Shown here piece after piece: positions 9,645 through 19,013 of a stretch of 56,524 bases of DNA. Origin of the DNA: Pseudomonadota bacterium (GTDB lineage Bacteria; Pseudomonadota; Gammaproteobacteria; Burkholderiales; JABEVD01); the NCBI GenBank assembly GCA_021802655.1, contig JAJZRP010000002.1, forward strand, positions 1 to 56,524, read 5' to 3'. Position 1 is the first letter of the stretch. Each line of letters begins with the position of its first letter. Both the position numbers and the translations under genes were made by a program. The notes under the pieces were generated by a model, which was not told the DNA's origin, ran no database searches, and was given only the letters and a program-made list of their open reading frames with translations.

Positions 9645-12137
9645 TTAGGCTGCCCTGGACTGGATAAAACGGACCAACTTCTCCGGGGGGAGCGGCGTAC
9701 TCACATAATAACCCTGAGTTTCATCGCATTGATGCTCCTTCAGAAAGCTGATTTGCTCTGCGGTTTCGACCCCTTCGGCAATTACCCTGAACCTCAGGTT
9801 GTGTCCCATGCTGATGATAGTCGTGGTAATCAAGGCATCGTTTTCGTTGGTCGCAACATCCCGAATGAAAGACTGGTCGATTTTCAGCTTGTCTATCGGG
9901 AAGCGCTTCAGGTAGCTCAGACTCGAGTATCCCGTTCCAAAATCGTCGATCGAAAGCAGCACACCCGCTTTCTTCAATGCGTTGAGCGTTGCGATAGTGG
10001 ATTCGGCATTTTTCATGATGATTCCCTCGGTCAATTCGAGTTCGAGGTAGCGAGGTTCCAGCCCGGTTTCATGAAGAATCCCGACAATCAATTCCACGAG
10101 ATCCTTCTGATGGAACTGCAGCGCGGAAAGATTGACTGCGACCGGGATTTTGACGATCCCATCCTCCTGCCATTTCCTGTTCTGGGCGCAAGCCGTACGC
10201 AACACCCATTCGCCAAGCTGGCCGATGAGCCCACTTTCTTCCGCGATCGAAACGAACCTGGAAGGCGGAACGAAACCTCTTTCGGGATGAAGCCAGCGGG
10301 CCAACGCCTCGACACCGACAATAGCGCCTGTCGCATTGTCGATCTGCGGCTGATAATAGATCTGCAATTCCCCGTTCACCATCGCCCGCCTGAAATCGGC
10401 CTCTAGGGAAAGCAAGTCAAGCGCCTCTGCATTCATGTCGGGAGTGAAGAACTGGAAATTATTGCGGCCATGCTCCTTGGCATGATACATCGCCGCATCG
10501 GCATTCTGGATCAAAGCCTCCGGAGTGTCCGCATCGGCAGGGTAAATGCTGATGCCAATGCTGAAAGAGACAACCAGATTGCGGCCCTCGATATAATGCG
10601 GATCGGACATCGCAGCGAGGATCTTTTGCGCAATGGCAGCCACATCTTCCCTTTTTTCAATACCGGGCAGCAGAACCATGAATTCGTCGCCACCCTGGCG
10701 GCAAATGCTGTCCATTTCCCTGATGCACAATTTCAATCTGTCGGCCACGGACTGCAGCAGCGAGTCGCCTGCGGCATGGCCAAGCGAATCGTTGATGCTT
10801 TTGAACCTGTCGAGATCGAGGAAAAGCAGGGCGACCTTTCCTCCTCCCCGCCTGGAAGCTGCAAGCGCCTGTCCCAGCCTGTCTCCGAACAACACCCGGT
10901 TCGGCAGGCTCGTCAGCGGATCGTAATAAGCCAGCAAATGGATGCGCTGCTCCACTTCCTTGCGCTTCGTGATGTCCATGAAGATGGCTACATGGCGCAT
11001 GATTTCGTTCCGGCTATTCTTCACAGTACTGATCGAAAGCCATTCCGGGTAGATTTCACCGGACTTGCGTCGGTTCCAGATTTCTCCCTGCCAGTATCCG
11101 ATTTCCTTGATGGATTGCCACATGGCCTGGTAGAACTCTTTCCCCTGCCGTCCGGAATTCAGAATACGCGGATTTTTCCCTATGACTTCCGCTTCGGAAT
11201 ATCCTGTGATCCTGACAAAGGCCCTATTGACTGAAACAATGACATTGTTCGCATCCGAAATGATAATGGCTTCTTCGGTGTTCTTGATGACCTCGGCAAA
11301 AAGCACCAGATCCTTGGTCGCCCGCTCCAGATTTTCAACGAAAAGATTGAACGTTTCCGCCATTTCGTCGATGTTCTTGTATTTCCCCTCGATTTCAGCG
11401 CGCAAGGACAAATCGCCTTCCTGGCGGATTTTCAGCATCGCGGCCTGGAGCTTCTGACTGGGCTGCTCGATATCCCGGACGATGACGATTCGAGTGAACC
11501 AGGCTATGAGAATAGACAGTCCAATCTGGAAAGCGATATTTCCCGTCCAGAGCAGCCTTTTGATTTGCTGGATTCTCGATTCTTCCCGGGAAAGATCGAT
11601 GATGATACTGGCCGCCCCGTTGACGCTCCCGACCTTGACGTGATGGCACATCAGGCAATTCGTGCCGCGGAAATTTTCGCTGACGATATACGGGATGACA
11701 GCACGGAGCAGGGGTTTCCCGTTTGCCGCCCGGGTTCTCAAAAAAACCGGCTTCCCGCTTTCGATGGCTTCCCTGTCAAGATAATCTACAGCCTGTTCAG
11801 AAGACAATCCCGGACCGAACTGATCGGAAACCTGTTTGGCCCTGACAATACGCAATTCCCTGACACCCGGAGAATCGCTCATCTTTTTCAGCAAAAGCAG
11901 ACGGTTCGCAGGATCGCCGATCTTTCCCGTCTCCATCAGCATGTTCATTCCGTTGATCAACCCGTCGGCAATGTCGGATGCCTGGGAATGCACCTCGTTC
12001 ACTCCCTGGGCTTCGAAGCGCTGAACAATCCATTGCTGCGAAACCAGGAAGATCAGGATGAGCGCTCCCTGAATCAGGATGTGCAGTTTCCATTGCACAC
12101 CCAGCCTGTCCCACCATGCCAATGGATTCATGGGCAA
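9645..12137 (-). CDS. Heme-type (CxxCH) sensor - PAS - GGDEF - EAL protein
   Basis: 830 aa; TM, periplasmic-type domain with NCLMCHHVKVGSVNGAASIIIDL, second TM/HAMP-like linker, PAS (ITGYSEAEVIGKNPRILNSG), REMD + RQGGDEF, GVEALARW, DDFGTGYSS. Confidence 0.9.
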   Translation of the reverse strand: MPMNPLAWWDRLGVQWKLHILIQGALILIFLVSQQWIVQRFEAQGVNEVHSQASDIADGLINGMNMLMETGKIGDPANRLLLLKKMSDSPGVRELRIVRAKQVSDQFGPGLSSEQAVDYLDREAIESGKPVFLRTRAANGKPLLRAVIPYIVSENFRGTNCLMCHHVKVGSVNGAASIIIDLSREESRIQQIKRLLWTGNIAFQIGLSILIAWFTRIVIVRDIEQPSQKLQAAMLKIRQEGDLSLRAEIEGKYKNIDEMAETFNLFVENLERATKDLVLFAEVIKNTEEAIIISDANNVIVSVNRAFVRITGYSEAEVIGKNPRILNSGRQGKEFYQAMWQSIKEIGYWQGEIWNRRKSGEIYPEWLSISTVKNSRNEIMRHVAIFMDITKRKEVEQRIHLLAYYDPLTSLPNRVLFGDRLGQALAASRRGGGKVALLFLDLDRFKSINDSLGHAAGDSLLQSVADRLKLCIREMDSICRQGGDEFMVLLPGIEKREDVAAIAQKILAAMSDPHYIEGRNLVVSFSIGISIYPADADTPEALIQNADAAMYHAKEHGRNNFQFFTPDMNAEALDLLSLEADFRRAMVNGELQIYYQPQIDNATGAIVGVEALARWLHPERGFVPPSRFVSIAEESGLIGQLGEWVLRTACAQNRKWQEDGIVKIPVAVNLSALQFHQKDLVELIVGILHETGLEPRYLELELTEGIIMKNAESTIATLNALKKAGVLLSIDDFGTGYSSLSYLKRFPIDKLKIDQSFIRDVATNENDALITTTIISMGHNLRFRVIAEGVETAEQISFLKEHQCDETQGYYVSTPLPPEKLVRFIQSRAA

Positions 12138-12173
12138 TCTAACAGGGCCACTCCGTTAGGGTTCCTTCCACCA

Positions 12174-14243
12174 TCACAGCGAATGAACCTCGAAGTGCTG
12201 CACCATTGTTTTCAATTCGATCGACGTTCTGGTGAGCTCCTCGGAAGCCTTTTTCGCATCTTCCGCAGCAAGGGCATTGTTGTCCACGAGATCGGATATT
12301 TGCGCGAGGCTCCTTGCGACATCTTCGCTCGCCAGGGACTGCTCCTTCGATGCGTCTGCAATGTCCTGCGCCCTCCGGGTGACTTCCCGGCTCGTTTCCA
12401 TGATTTTTTGCAGGCTCGCTTCATTCTCCCTGGTATAGACAATGCCTTTTTCGACCTCCATTACAGCCTGGTTCATCGAAACGACTGCAGCCTCGGTCAC
12501 CGAATGGATGTTTCCGACCATATCGGTGATATCGGTCGTGCTCGCGGTCGTCCTCTCGGCCAGCTTCCTCACTTCGTCCGCCACCACGGCGAATCCCCTT
12601 CCCTGCTCTCCCGCCCGGGCAGCCTCGATCGCAGCATTCAGGGCAAGGAGATTGGTTTGCTCGGCAATTTCCTTGATCACTTTGGTGATGCTGCCTATTT
12701 TCTGGATCACATCCTTGAGTTCGTCGATGGTTTTGCTGGAGGTTTGCACAGCCTCGACGACACGGGACGTTGAAGCCACACTTTCCGCCATTCTCCTGTT
12801 GCTCTCATCGATGATGACCTGAGAGTTGGCAGCCGAATTGGCGGAATCGGTTGCCGCATGGGCCACTTCAGTTACCGACTGGCTGAATTCTTCCATGGTG
12901 CTTGCGATCTCCTGCACGTGGTCCTGCTGCTCCTTCGAATGTTCAGCAACGCGCACGATCTGGGTATTGAGACTGTTGCTCCGGTCCACGATGATGGAAG
13001 CCGACAGTTCCATTTCGTCGAGCATCACCTGGACGTAGGCCTGCATGGTCTGGAGCTCGCAAAGCAGTTTCCCCATTTCGTCGCGGCCTGAAATATCGAT
13101 CGGCGGATCGAGATCGCCTTCCATGAGCGCTTCGAATTGTCTCATCGCAGAATTCAGCGGGCGCTTGACAAAAACATTGATGCACCGCCCGATAAAAAAG
13201 AGCAGGAATATCTGGAGCACGATCTGCCCGCCAAGCAGCTTGAGCTGGATGCTGTGCAAACGGTCGAAATTCGGCTTCAGATCGATCAGAATGTCGGATG
13301 CGCCGTTCACGCTGCCGACCTGGACCTGGTGGCAATTCAAACAGTCCGTGCCGTGGAAATTGTGGCTTACGATGTAGGGCACGACCGCCCGATATACCGG
13401 ATTGCCTCCGTTATCCCGGATCAGCTTGAAATAGCTCGTTTTCGTCTCGATCGCGTTGCGCTCGATATCGTCCCTGACATGCTCTTCGGGTAGCCCCGGG
13501 CCGAACTGATTTACCACCTGTTGGGCGCGAATGAGACGCAGCGACTTGATGTGGCCGCTGGATGCGATCTTCTTGAGCAACAGTTTCCTGTTCGCCACAT
13601 CGCTTATTGTTCCCGTTTCCATCAGCATGTTCGCCCCGTCGATCAGCGAGTTGGCGACATCGACTGCATGCTCCCGAGCCGATTGCATGGTCTCGCTTTT
13701 GAAACTGTGCGCCAGCCAAAGCTGGCCAGCCGTCAAAACCACGAGGAGCGTACCCTGGATCAGGATCTGGAGCTTGGTCTGCAGCGAAAAATTCCTGAAC
13801 TTGAAGCGGTCCCATTTGGAGCCTATGGGCGCTTTCGTTTCGTTCAGATGTCTGTAAAGCGCCTCGGCCTCCTCGATCTGCCGCCTCGTGGGCGCACGCC
13901 TGACGGACATGTATCCCACTATGCTTCCCTTGCTGAGCACGGGCACGACAAGCGCATTGACCCAGTAATGGTCGCCGTTCTTGCAGCGGTTCTTGACGAT
14001 GCCGCGCCAGGGCAAACCGGCTTTCAGCGTATCCCACAGCCATTTGAAAGCCTGCGGCGGCATGTCGGGATGACGCACGACATTGTGATTCTTCCCGATC
14101 AATTCCTCCCTCGAAAACCCGCTCATTTCCACGAAACCGTCGTTCACGTAAGTGGTAATACCCTTGAGATCGGTCTTGGAAACGATGCGCGTGCCTTTGG
14201 GAAAAGGCTTCTCGATCTGGGTGACGGGAAGATTGATTTTCAT
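12174..14243 (-). CDS. Aer-type PAS chemoreceptor with CxxCH periplasmic sensor (methyl-accepting chemotaxis protein)
   Basis: 689 aa; Aer-like PAS ([32 protein letters not shown]), sensor domain with [30 protein letters not shown] hairpin [38 protein letters not shown]. Confidence 0.93.
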   Translation of the reverse strand: MKINLPVTQIEKPFPKGTRIVSKTDLKGITTYVNDGFVEMSGFSREELIGKNHNVVRHPDMPPQAFKWLWDTLKAGLPWRGIVKNRCKNGDHYWVNALVVPVLSKGSIVGYMSVRRAPTRRQIEEAEALYRHLNETKAPIGSKWDRFKFRNFSLQTKLQILIQGTLLVVLTAGQLWLAHSFKSETMQSAREHAVDVANSLIDGANMLMETGTISDVANRKLLLKKIASSGHIKSLRLIRAQQVVNQFGPGLPEEHVRDDIERNAIETKTSYFKLIRDNGGNPVYRAVVPYIVSHNFHGTDCLNCHQVQVGSVNGASDILIDLKPNFDRLHSIQLKLLGGQIVLQIFLLFFIGRCINVFVKRPLNSAMRQFEALMEGDLDPPIDISGRDEMGKLLCELQTMQAYVQVMLDEMELSASIIVDRSNSLNTQIVRVAEHSKEQQDHVQEIASTMEEFSQSVTEVAHAATDSANSAANSQVIIDESNRRMAESVASTSRVVEAVQTSSKTIDELKDVIQKIGSITKVIKEIAEQTNLLALNAAIEAARAGEQGRGFAVVADEVRKLAERTTASTTDITDMVGNIHSVTEAAVVSMNQAVMEVEKGIVYTRENEASLQKIMETSREVTRRAQDIADASKEQSLASEDVARSLAQISDLVDNNALAAEDAKKASEELTRTSIELKTMVQHFEVHSL

Positions 14244-14295
14244 GCGTACCTCGTTTGGATGTTATGGTGTTTTGTTTCAATCCGGCAGGGTAGCC

Positions 14296-16476
14296 TCAAT
14301 CCGATGACTTCAATCTCGGCAATGGCATGTCGAGATGGAATCCCTGGGCAAAATCGATCCCCATTGCTTTCAATGCCTCGAGTATTTCCTGCGATTCGAC
14401 GAATTCGGCCACGGTCAGGATGCCGAGGTCCTGGCAAAGGTGGCTGAGATTTCTCACCAGTGCATAGTCGATTTTGGAATTGAGGATGTTCCTGACGAAG
14501 GCACCGTCGATTTTGACGTAATCGAAATGCAGTTCCCGGAGATAATGGAAGGAATTGTAACCGCTGCCGAAATCGTCCAGGGCGAAGGAGAACCCTTTCT
14601 CCCTCAAGTTCGAGAGGAACTTGCGCATGTGGGTCATGTCGCCGATGGCATCCCGCTCCAGAATTTCGAATACGATCGCACTCGGAGGAATGTCGAAATC
14701 CAGGCAGAGCTGCTCGGCAAAGCCGAGTATTCCCCTTCCCTGGATTTCCTGGGCCGATAGGTTGATGAAAAGCCGGGGCGGCTCGCTACCTTCATCCATG
14801 CAATGCCTCATCGCTGCCAGGGCTTTGCGCAGGATGACCCGGTCGAGCTCCCTGCCCAACCCGTATTTCTCTATCGTTTCGATGAACATTCCTGCAGACT
14901 GGGTTTCCCCGTTCGGCTCGACGAGCCTTGCCAGCGTCTCATGAGCCCAGATTTTTCCGCTCCTGCAGTCGAAAATCGGCTGGTAGTAGGGAATGATCCT
15001 TTCGTCTTTCAACGCATCCCTGAGCTTTTCGGCATGATCCCGGTTGGTCCGTTCGGTCCGGATGCGTTCGGTCGACTCCAGCATGGCGATCCCGTCCTTG
15101 CCCAGTTCCTTGGCACGGTAAAGTCCGATATCCACCCCCGTCATCAAATCTGAAACGTTTTGTGCATCACCTGGAAAGGTAACCAGTCCAATCGACGTCG
15201 TGATATGGAACGTCTTTCCATCAGAGCTTTCAAAAGAAATTTCGCGCAACTCCGTCCTCAATTTTTCGGCAACCACCATCGCGCCCTCCCTTCCGGTTTC
15301 GGTCAGGATGATGGCGAATTCGTCTCCGCCGATGCGGGTTGCCAGATCCCCTTTGCGCATGGTGGCATGCATGGTCTCGGCTATCTGCCTGAGAACCGAA
15401 TCGCCGCAGGGATGACCGTAGGTGTCGTTGACGTCCTTGAAATCGTCCAGATCCAGCATGAGAACGGTGAATTCATGGTTGTGCCGCTCCGAGCGGCCCA
15501 CTTCATAGTCAAGCATCTCGTTGAAATAGCGGCGGTTGTGCAGTCCGGTCAGGGGATCGTGGGTGGAATAGTATTCGAGTTCGGACAGGGTCCGGCTCAG
15601 GGCCTTGCTCGACCCCACCACCATCACCATCACAGACAGGATGGAACGGATCACGCTTTCCTCCTGCACAGTCAGTTCCTGAGCGGAGCCGTAGGCTACT
15701 CCGAGCAGGCCGGCCAGATTCACCACTTCCAGGGAAGGAACCGAAACCGTGATCAGGTTGATTTCGTTGATATCATCGCAACAATCATTTTCCACGACCT
15801 GGAATTCCTCGATATCGAGCGGAGCATCGGCTGGCAACCCTAAGCTGGCAATCATATCCCTGGCCAATCTCATCCGCGCTGCCGTTCTGATTTCTTCCGA
15901 GTAATTGTTGAGGTAGTAGATGTAAAGCGATAGGTTGTTTTTTTCCGCAAATGAAATAAAGAAAAAATTAAAAGGGAAGATGGAATGAAAACTGGAGAGA
16001 ATTTCCTGAATAAATGCCTTCCACTGAGTCACCTTTTCGTGGGAAAGGATGATGCTTTCCAGGACATTGCTCTGGCGTTCGAGAAGATCCTTCTCGATCA
16101 GGGTGCCGGAAAGCTCGGAAGAGATCTGGTCGAATTCGAGCATGACCTGGAGCAGGTTCTTTTCGTTCTGCTGCCACTGCCTTTTGCGCTCTTCCAGCAG
16201 CAGAGCCAGGGTTTCATCGAGCCGCATGAAGGGCGTGATGGCTTGCTCGATGCCCGCCATGAATTGCGCCTTCTTGTCCGGATCGATATCGAACCCGGCC
16301 ATCTGGCGGAAAGAAGCCTGCAGCCCCTGGATTGCCTCGGCATGGATGTTGCGAACCAGTTCGCTGACGTTCGCAGCGAACAGGTGAGTCCGGGTCTGGC
16401 TTTCGAACAGGGAAGCGAAACGCCCCAGAACATGCTGGCGCATTTCCTCCAGGTTGAGGTTCGAAATCGCGTTCAT
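14296..16476 (-). CDS. GGDEF-EAL protein with uncharacterised N-terminal helical region
   Basis: 726 aa; RKGD I-site, RIGGDEFAIIL; EAL-type domain with AHETLARL, DDFGSGYNS. Confidence 0.9.
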   Translation of the reverse strand: MNAISNLNLEEMRQHVLGRFASLFESQTRTHLFAANVSELVRNIHAEAIQGLQASFRQMAGFDIDPDKKAQFMAGIEQAITPFMRLDETLALLLEERKRQWQQNEKNLLQVMLEFDQISSELSGTLIEKDLLERQSNVLESIILSHEKVTQWKAFIQEILSSFHSIFPFNFFFISFAEKNNLSLYIYYLNNYSEEIRTAARMRLARDMIASLGLPADAPLDIEEFQVVENDCCDDINEINLITVSVPSLEVVNLAGLLGVAYGSAQELTVQEESVIRSILSVMVMVVGSSKALSRTLSELEYYSTHDPLTGLHNRRYFNEMLDYEVGRSERHNHEFTVLMLDLDDFKDVNDTYGHPCGDSVLRQIAETMHATMRKGDLATRIGGDEFAIILTETGREGAMVVAEKLRTELREISFESSDGKTFHITTSIGLVTFPGDAQNVSDLMTGVDIGLYRAKELGKDGIAMLESTERIRTERTNRDHAEKLRDALKDERIIPYYQPIFDCRSGKIWAHETLARLVEPNGETQSAGMFIETIEKYGLGRELDRVILRKALAAMRHCMDEGSEPPRLFINLSAQEIQGRGILGFAEQLCLDFDIPPSAIVFEILERDAIGDMTHMRKFLSNLREKGFSFALDDFGSGYNSFHYLRELHFDYVKIDGAFVRNILNSKIDYALVRNLSHLCQDLGILTVAEFVESQEILEALKAMGIDFAQGFHLDMPLPRLKSSD

Positions 16477-16480
16477 GTGT

Positions 16481-17257
16481 TCACCCCTTCCTGAAGGTGC
16501 CGCTTCCCGTCATGAGGTCAACGCCGCATTCCAGCTCCCTGAACCAGGCGAGGAAGTCCTTCACGGCCTGGCCGCGGTAAACCGGGCCGTGCTGGGGAGC
16601 GAGGATAGCCACGTCCAGTTCCGAAACCGCATCGACCCAGATCCGGGCCGCCCGGTTGGCAACCATGTAGCGCCGGTGGAAGCCCTCGATATAGGGCAGA
16701 TGGGCAGCGAAATCGTCGACGAAGGCCTCGTCCTCGTCGGTGGGCATCATGGCGGCACCGATGTCTCCCGTGAACAGCACTTTCGAGGCCGGATCGTAGA
16801 CGTTGATCTGGCCTTCGGAATGGAGGAAGTGGGCCGGAACGAGCTGCAGGTCGAAGCCCGGCGATATGCTGCAGGCCATGCCCTCGTCCGGAACGCCATG
16901 GAAGCGGTCCATGGCCTTGATGCCGTAGTGAGGCAAGAAGCGCATCCAGATTCTGGAAACATAGACAGGGGCCTGGGTGAGTTCCAGCCATGTCGAGATA
17001 CCGCCGACAATGTCGGGATCCTGATGCGAGAGCATGATCGCTTTCAACTTGTCCGGGCCGGTATGGCGCAGCATTTCGGCAAGCACGCGGGGCATTACGC
17101 CGAAGCCGCCCGGATCGAGGAGGACCGCCGAGTCATCGTGAACGATCAGGTACTGGTTGGAACGTATGCCGTCTTCCTCGCCGGGTTCGCTCTCGTTGAG
17201 CAACATGAAGCGGTGATTCCCGGACTTGAACAGCGTGATATTGCGCATACTTGCCAT
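16481..17257 (-). CDS. ODP-like oxygen-binding diiron protein (metallo-beta-lactamase fold, FDP-like, no flavodoxin domain)
   Basis: SHQDPDIVGG, HFLHSEGQINVYDPASKVLFTGD, LAPQHGPVY match the FDP/ODP metal-binding pattern; likely start MASMRNITLF within ORF 16481..17302. Confidence 0.8.
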   Translation of the reverse strand: MASMRNITLFKSGNHRFMLLNESEPGEEDGIRSNQYLIVHDDSAVLLDPGGFGVMPRVLAEMLRHTGPDKLKAIMLSHQDPDIVGGISTWLELTQAPVYVSRIWMRFLPHYGIKAMDRFHGVPDEGMACSISPGFDLQLVPAHFLHSEGQINVYDPASKVLFTGDIGAAMMPTDEDEAFVDDFAAHLPYIEGFHRRYMVANRAARIWVDAVSELDVAILAPQHGPVYRGQAVKDFLAWFRELECGVDLMTGSGTFRKG

Positions 17258-17359
17258 CTCTCCCGAAAAAACCATTCTCTTATAATGGGTACAAAGTACC
17301 ATTTATTGCTGGCGATAGCAAAGCGCTATAGCTAAAAGTCATCGCGGTTTCGAATCGCA

Positions 17360-17407
17360 GGGTTGCCGCCTATGGCACCCGAAAGGGTTATCTTTAAAAT
17401 AGCCCTT
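17360..17407 (+). other. Two tandem hairpins in the ODP-ycgR divergent intergenic region
   Basis: GGGTTGCC-gcctat-GGCACCC (one bulge) and AAGGGTTAT-ctttaaa-ATAGCCCTT (9 bp with one G-U on the + strand). Confidence 0.45.
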
Positions 17408-17432
17408 CAGGGTTATGCACATAAATAAAAAA

Positions 17433-17449
17433 GCAAATGCTGCATTTGC
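17433..17449. promoter_or_regulatory. Perfect 17-nt palindrome upstream of ycgR, candidate operator
   Basis: GCAAATGC-T-GCATTTGC; a TATAAT hexamer follows at 17468-17473. Confidence 0.5.
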
Positions 17450-17485
17450 GCTACAATCCTGAACTGATATAATCCCGGGAAGACC

Positions 17486-18259
17486 ATGTCAGAACACCAC
17501 GCCATTTCGCCAGCGCTGCAGCCAACTTCAGTCCCGGAAGACAGCGAACACTACGTTCACTCGAAAACCGAGATCGTCTCGATTCTCAAGGATATCCAGG
17601 AAAGCAGAGTGCCTGCCGCCCTTTTCTATGCCGGGAACCAGTCCATGATGACCGCTGTCCTGAAGGTAAGCGCTGTCAAGGATCTGGTCTACCTTGACTG
17701 CAACATCAACAAGGAGCTGAACGAGCAGGTCGAGGCGAGCAGAAAGCTCACCTTCGTTTCCAACCTGAGAAGCGTTAAAGTCCAGTTCACTATTCCGCGC
17801 ATCGAAATAGCCCTGTTGAACGATGAGCCAGCTTTCGTGCTCAAGCTGCCGAAGGCCATCGTGCGCCTGCAGAGAAGGGAATTCTACCGGATCCCCACTT
17901 CGACTCTGGATCCCGTGATCTGCACCATTCCGCTGCCTGACGGCAGCAGCATCAAGGCCGCCGTCGCAGACATCAGCGCAGGCGGCATAGGCCTCGTTGG
18001 AGCGCCAGAAGAAATGCGCCTGGAACAGATGAGGTCTTACGAAAATTGCCAACTCGCCCTGCCGGGCTCTGAAACAGTTCTGGTCAATCTGCAGGTCAGG
18101 GAGATCTTCAACATTACATTGAAAAACAATGTCGAGAAAAAGCGGGCCGGAATGCAGTTTCTCAAGTTGTCGAATCACACGCAGTCCACCATCCAGCGCT
18201 ATATCATGAAACTGGAAATGGAAAGAAGGATTAAAGAAAAAGGAAGCAAATGGGATTGA
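17486..18259 (+). CDS. ycgR: YcgR-like flagellar brake protein (PilZ domain)
   Basis: N-terminal YcgR-like domain; RREFYRIPTS ... DISAGGIGLVG PilZ c-di-GMP-binding motif. Confidence 0.85.
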   Translation: MSEHHAISPALQPTSVPEDSEHYVHSKTEIVSILKDIQESRVPAALFYAGNQSMMTAVLKVSAVKDLVYLDCNINKELNEQVEASRKLTFVSNLRSVKVQFTIPRIEIALLNDEPAFVLKLPKAIVRLQRREFYRIPTSTLDPVICTIPLPDGSSIKAAVADISAGGIGLVGAPEEMRLEQMRSYENCQLALPGSETVLVNLQVREIFNITLKNNVEKKRAGMQFLKLSNHTQSTIQRYIMKLEMERRIKEKGSKWD

Positions 18260-18287
18260 GCGGGCCAAACCTGCCCGAATTTTGAAC

Positions 18288-19013
18288 CTAGAAGCGCTCG
18301 TTTTCCCCGAGATAGCGCCACTTTCCCGAAGGAAGATCGCCGAGCTTCACCCTGCCCACCCTGATTCTTTTGAGCCCAACCACCTTCAGGCCCACCAGTT
18401 CGCACATCCGCCTGATCTGACGCTTCTTCCCTTCCTTCAGGACGAACCTCAACTGATCCTCGTTCTGCCAGGACACCTTCGCGGGTTTCAATGCCGCGCC
18501 GTCCAGGGAAAGACCATGGTTGAGAAGCGCAAGCCCCCCGGCATCCATCCTCCCTTCCACCCTGACCAGGTATTCTTTCTCGATGTCGGAATCTTCGCCG
18601 ATCAGAAGCTTCGCTACCCTGCCGTCCTGGGTAAGTACGAGAAGCCCCGTCGAATCGATGTCCAGCCTTCCTGCAGGAGCAAGTCCCTTCAGTTGTTCGG
18701 CAATAAACTTCAGCGGCGAATCATCTCCGCGAAATCTCGAAGCCGCATTGATCAAGGATACGGCCGCCTGGTAGCCCTTCTCGGGCTGGACTGAAACATA
18801 ACCCACCGGCTTGTTGAGCAGTATGGTCACGGGGGGGACTCTCCGCGCCTCCCTGGAAAGCTCGATTTTTTGCGAAGGGTCGATTCTCGTCCCGAGTTCC
18901 GTTATCCGTTCGCCATCAACGAAAACCCATCCTTTCGAAATGAAATAATCCGCTTCGCGGCGGGAGCAGATCCCTCTTTCCGACATCAATTTCGAAAGCC
19001 TGATTTTTTCCAT
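18288..19013 (-). CDS. rluF: Pseudouridine synthase of RsuA/RluB/E/F family (RluF-like)
   Basis: S4 domain [54 protein letters not shown]. Confidence 0.8.
   Translation of the reverse strand: MEKIRLSKLMSERGICSRREADYFISKGWVFVDGERITELGTRIDPSQKIELSREARRVPPVTILLNKPVGYVSVQPEKGYQAAVSLINAASRFRGDDSPLKFIAEQLKGLAPAGRLDIDSTGLLVLTQDGRVAKLLIGEDSDIEKEYLVRVEGRMDAGGLALLNHGLSLDGAALKPAKVSWQNEDQLRFVLKEGKKRQIRRMCELVGLKVVGLKRIRVGRVKLGDLPSGKWRYLGENERF

Noticed and set aside
15160-15843. + strand ORF containing a HHHHHH run (PHHHHHHRQDGTD)
   Set aside because: Antisense to a GGDEF-EAL gene; the His run arises from codons of the real protein (VMVMVVG) on the other strand, not a metal-binding protein or tag.
17341-17420. 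GEMM-type c-di-GMP riboswitch upstream of ycgR
   Set aside because: Hairpins exist, but the conserved GEMM core sequences I recall are absent, so only a generic structured element is reported.
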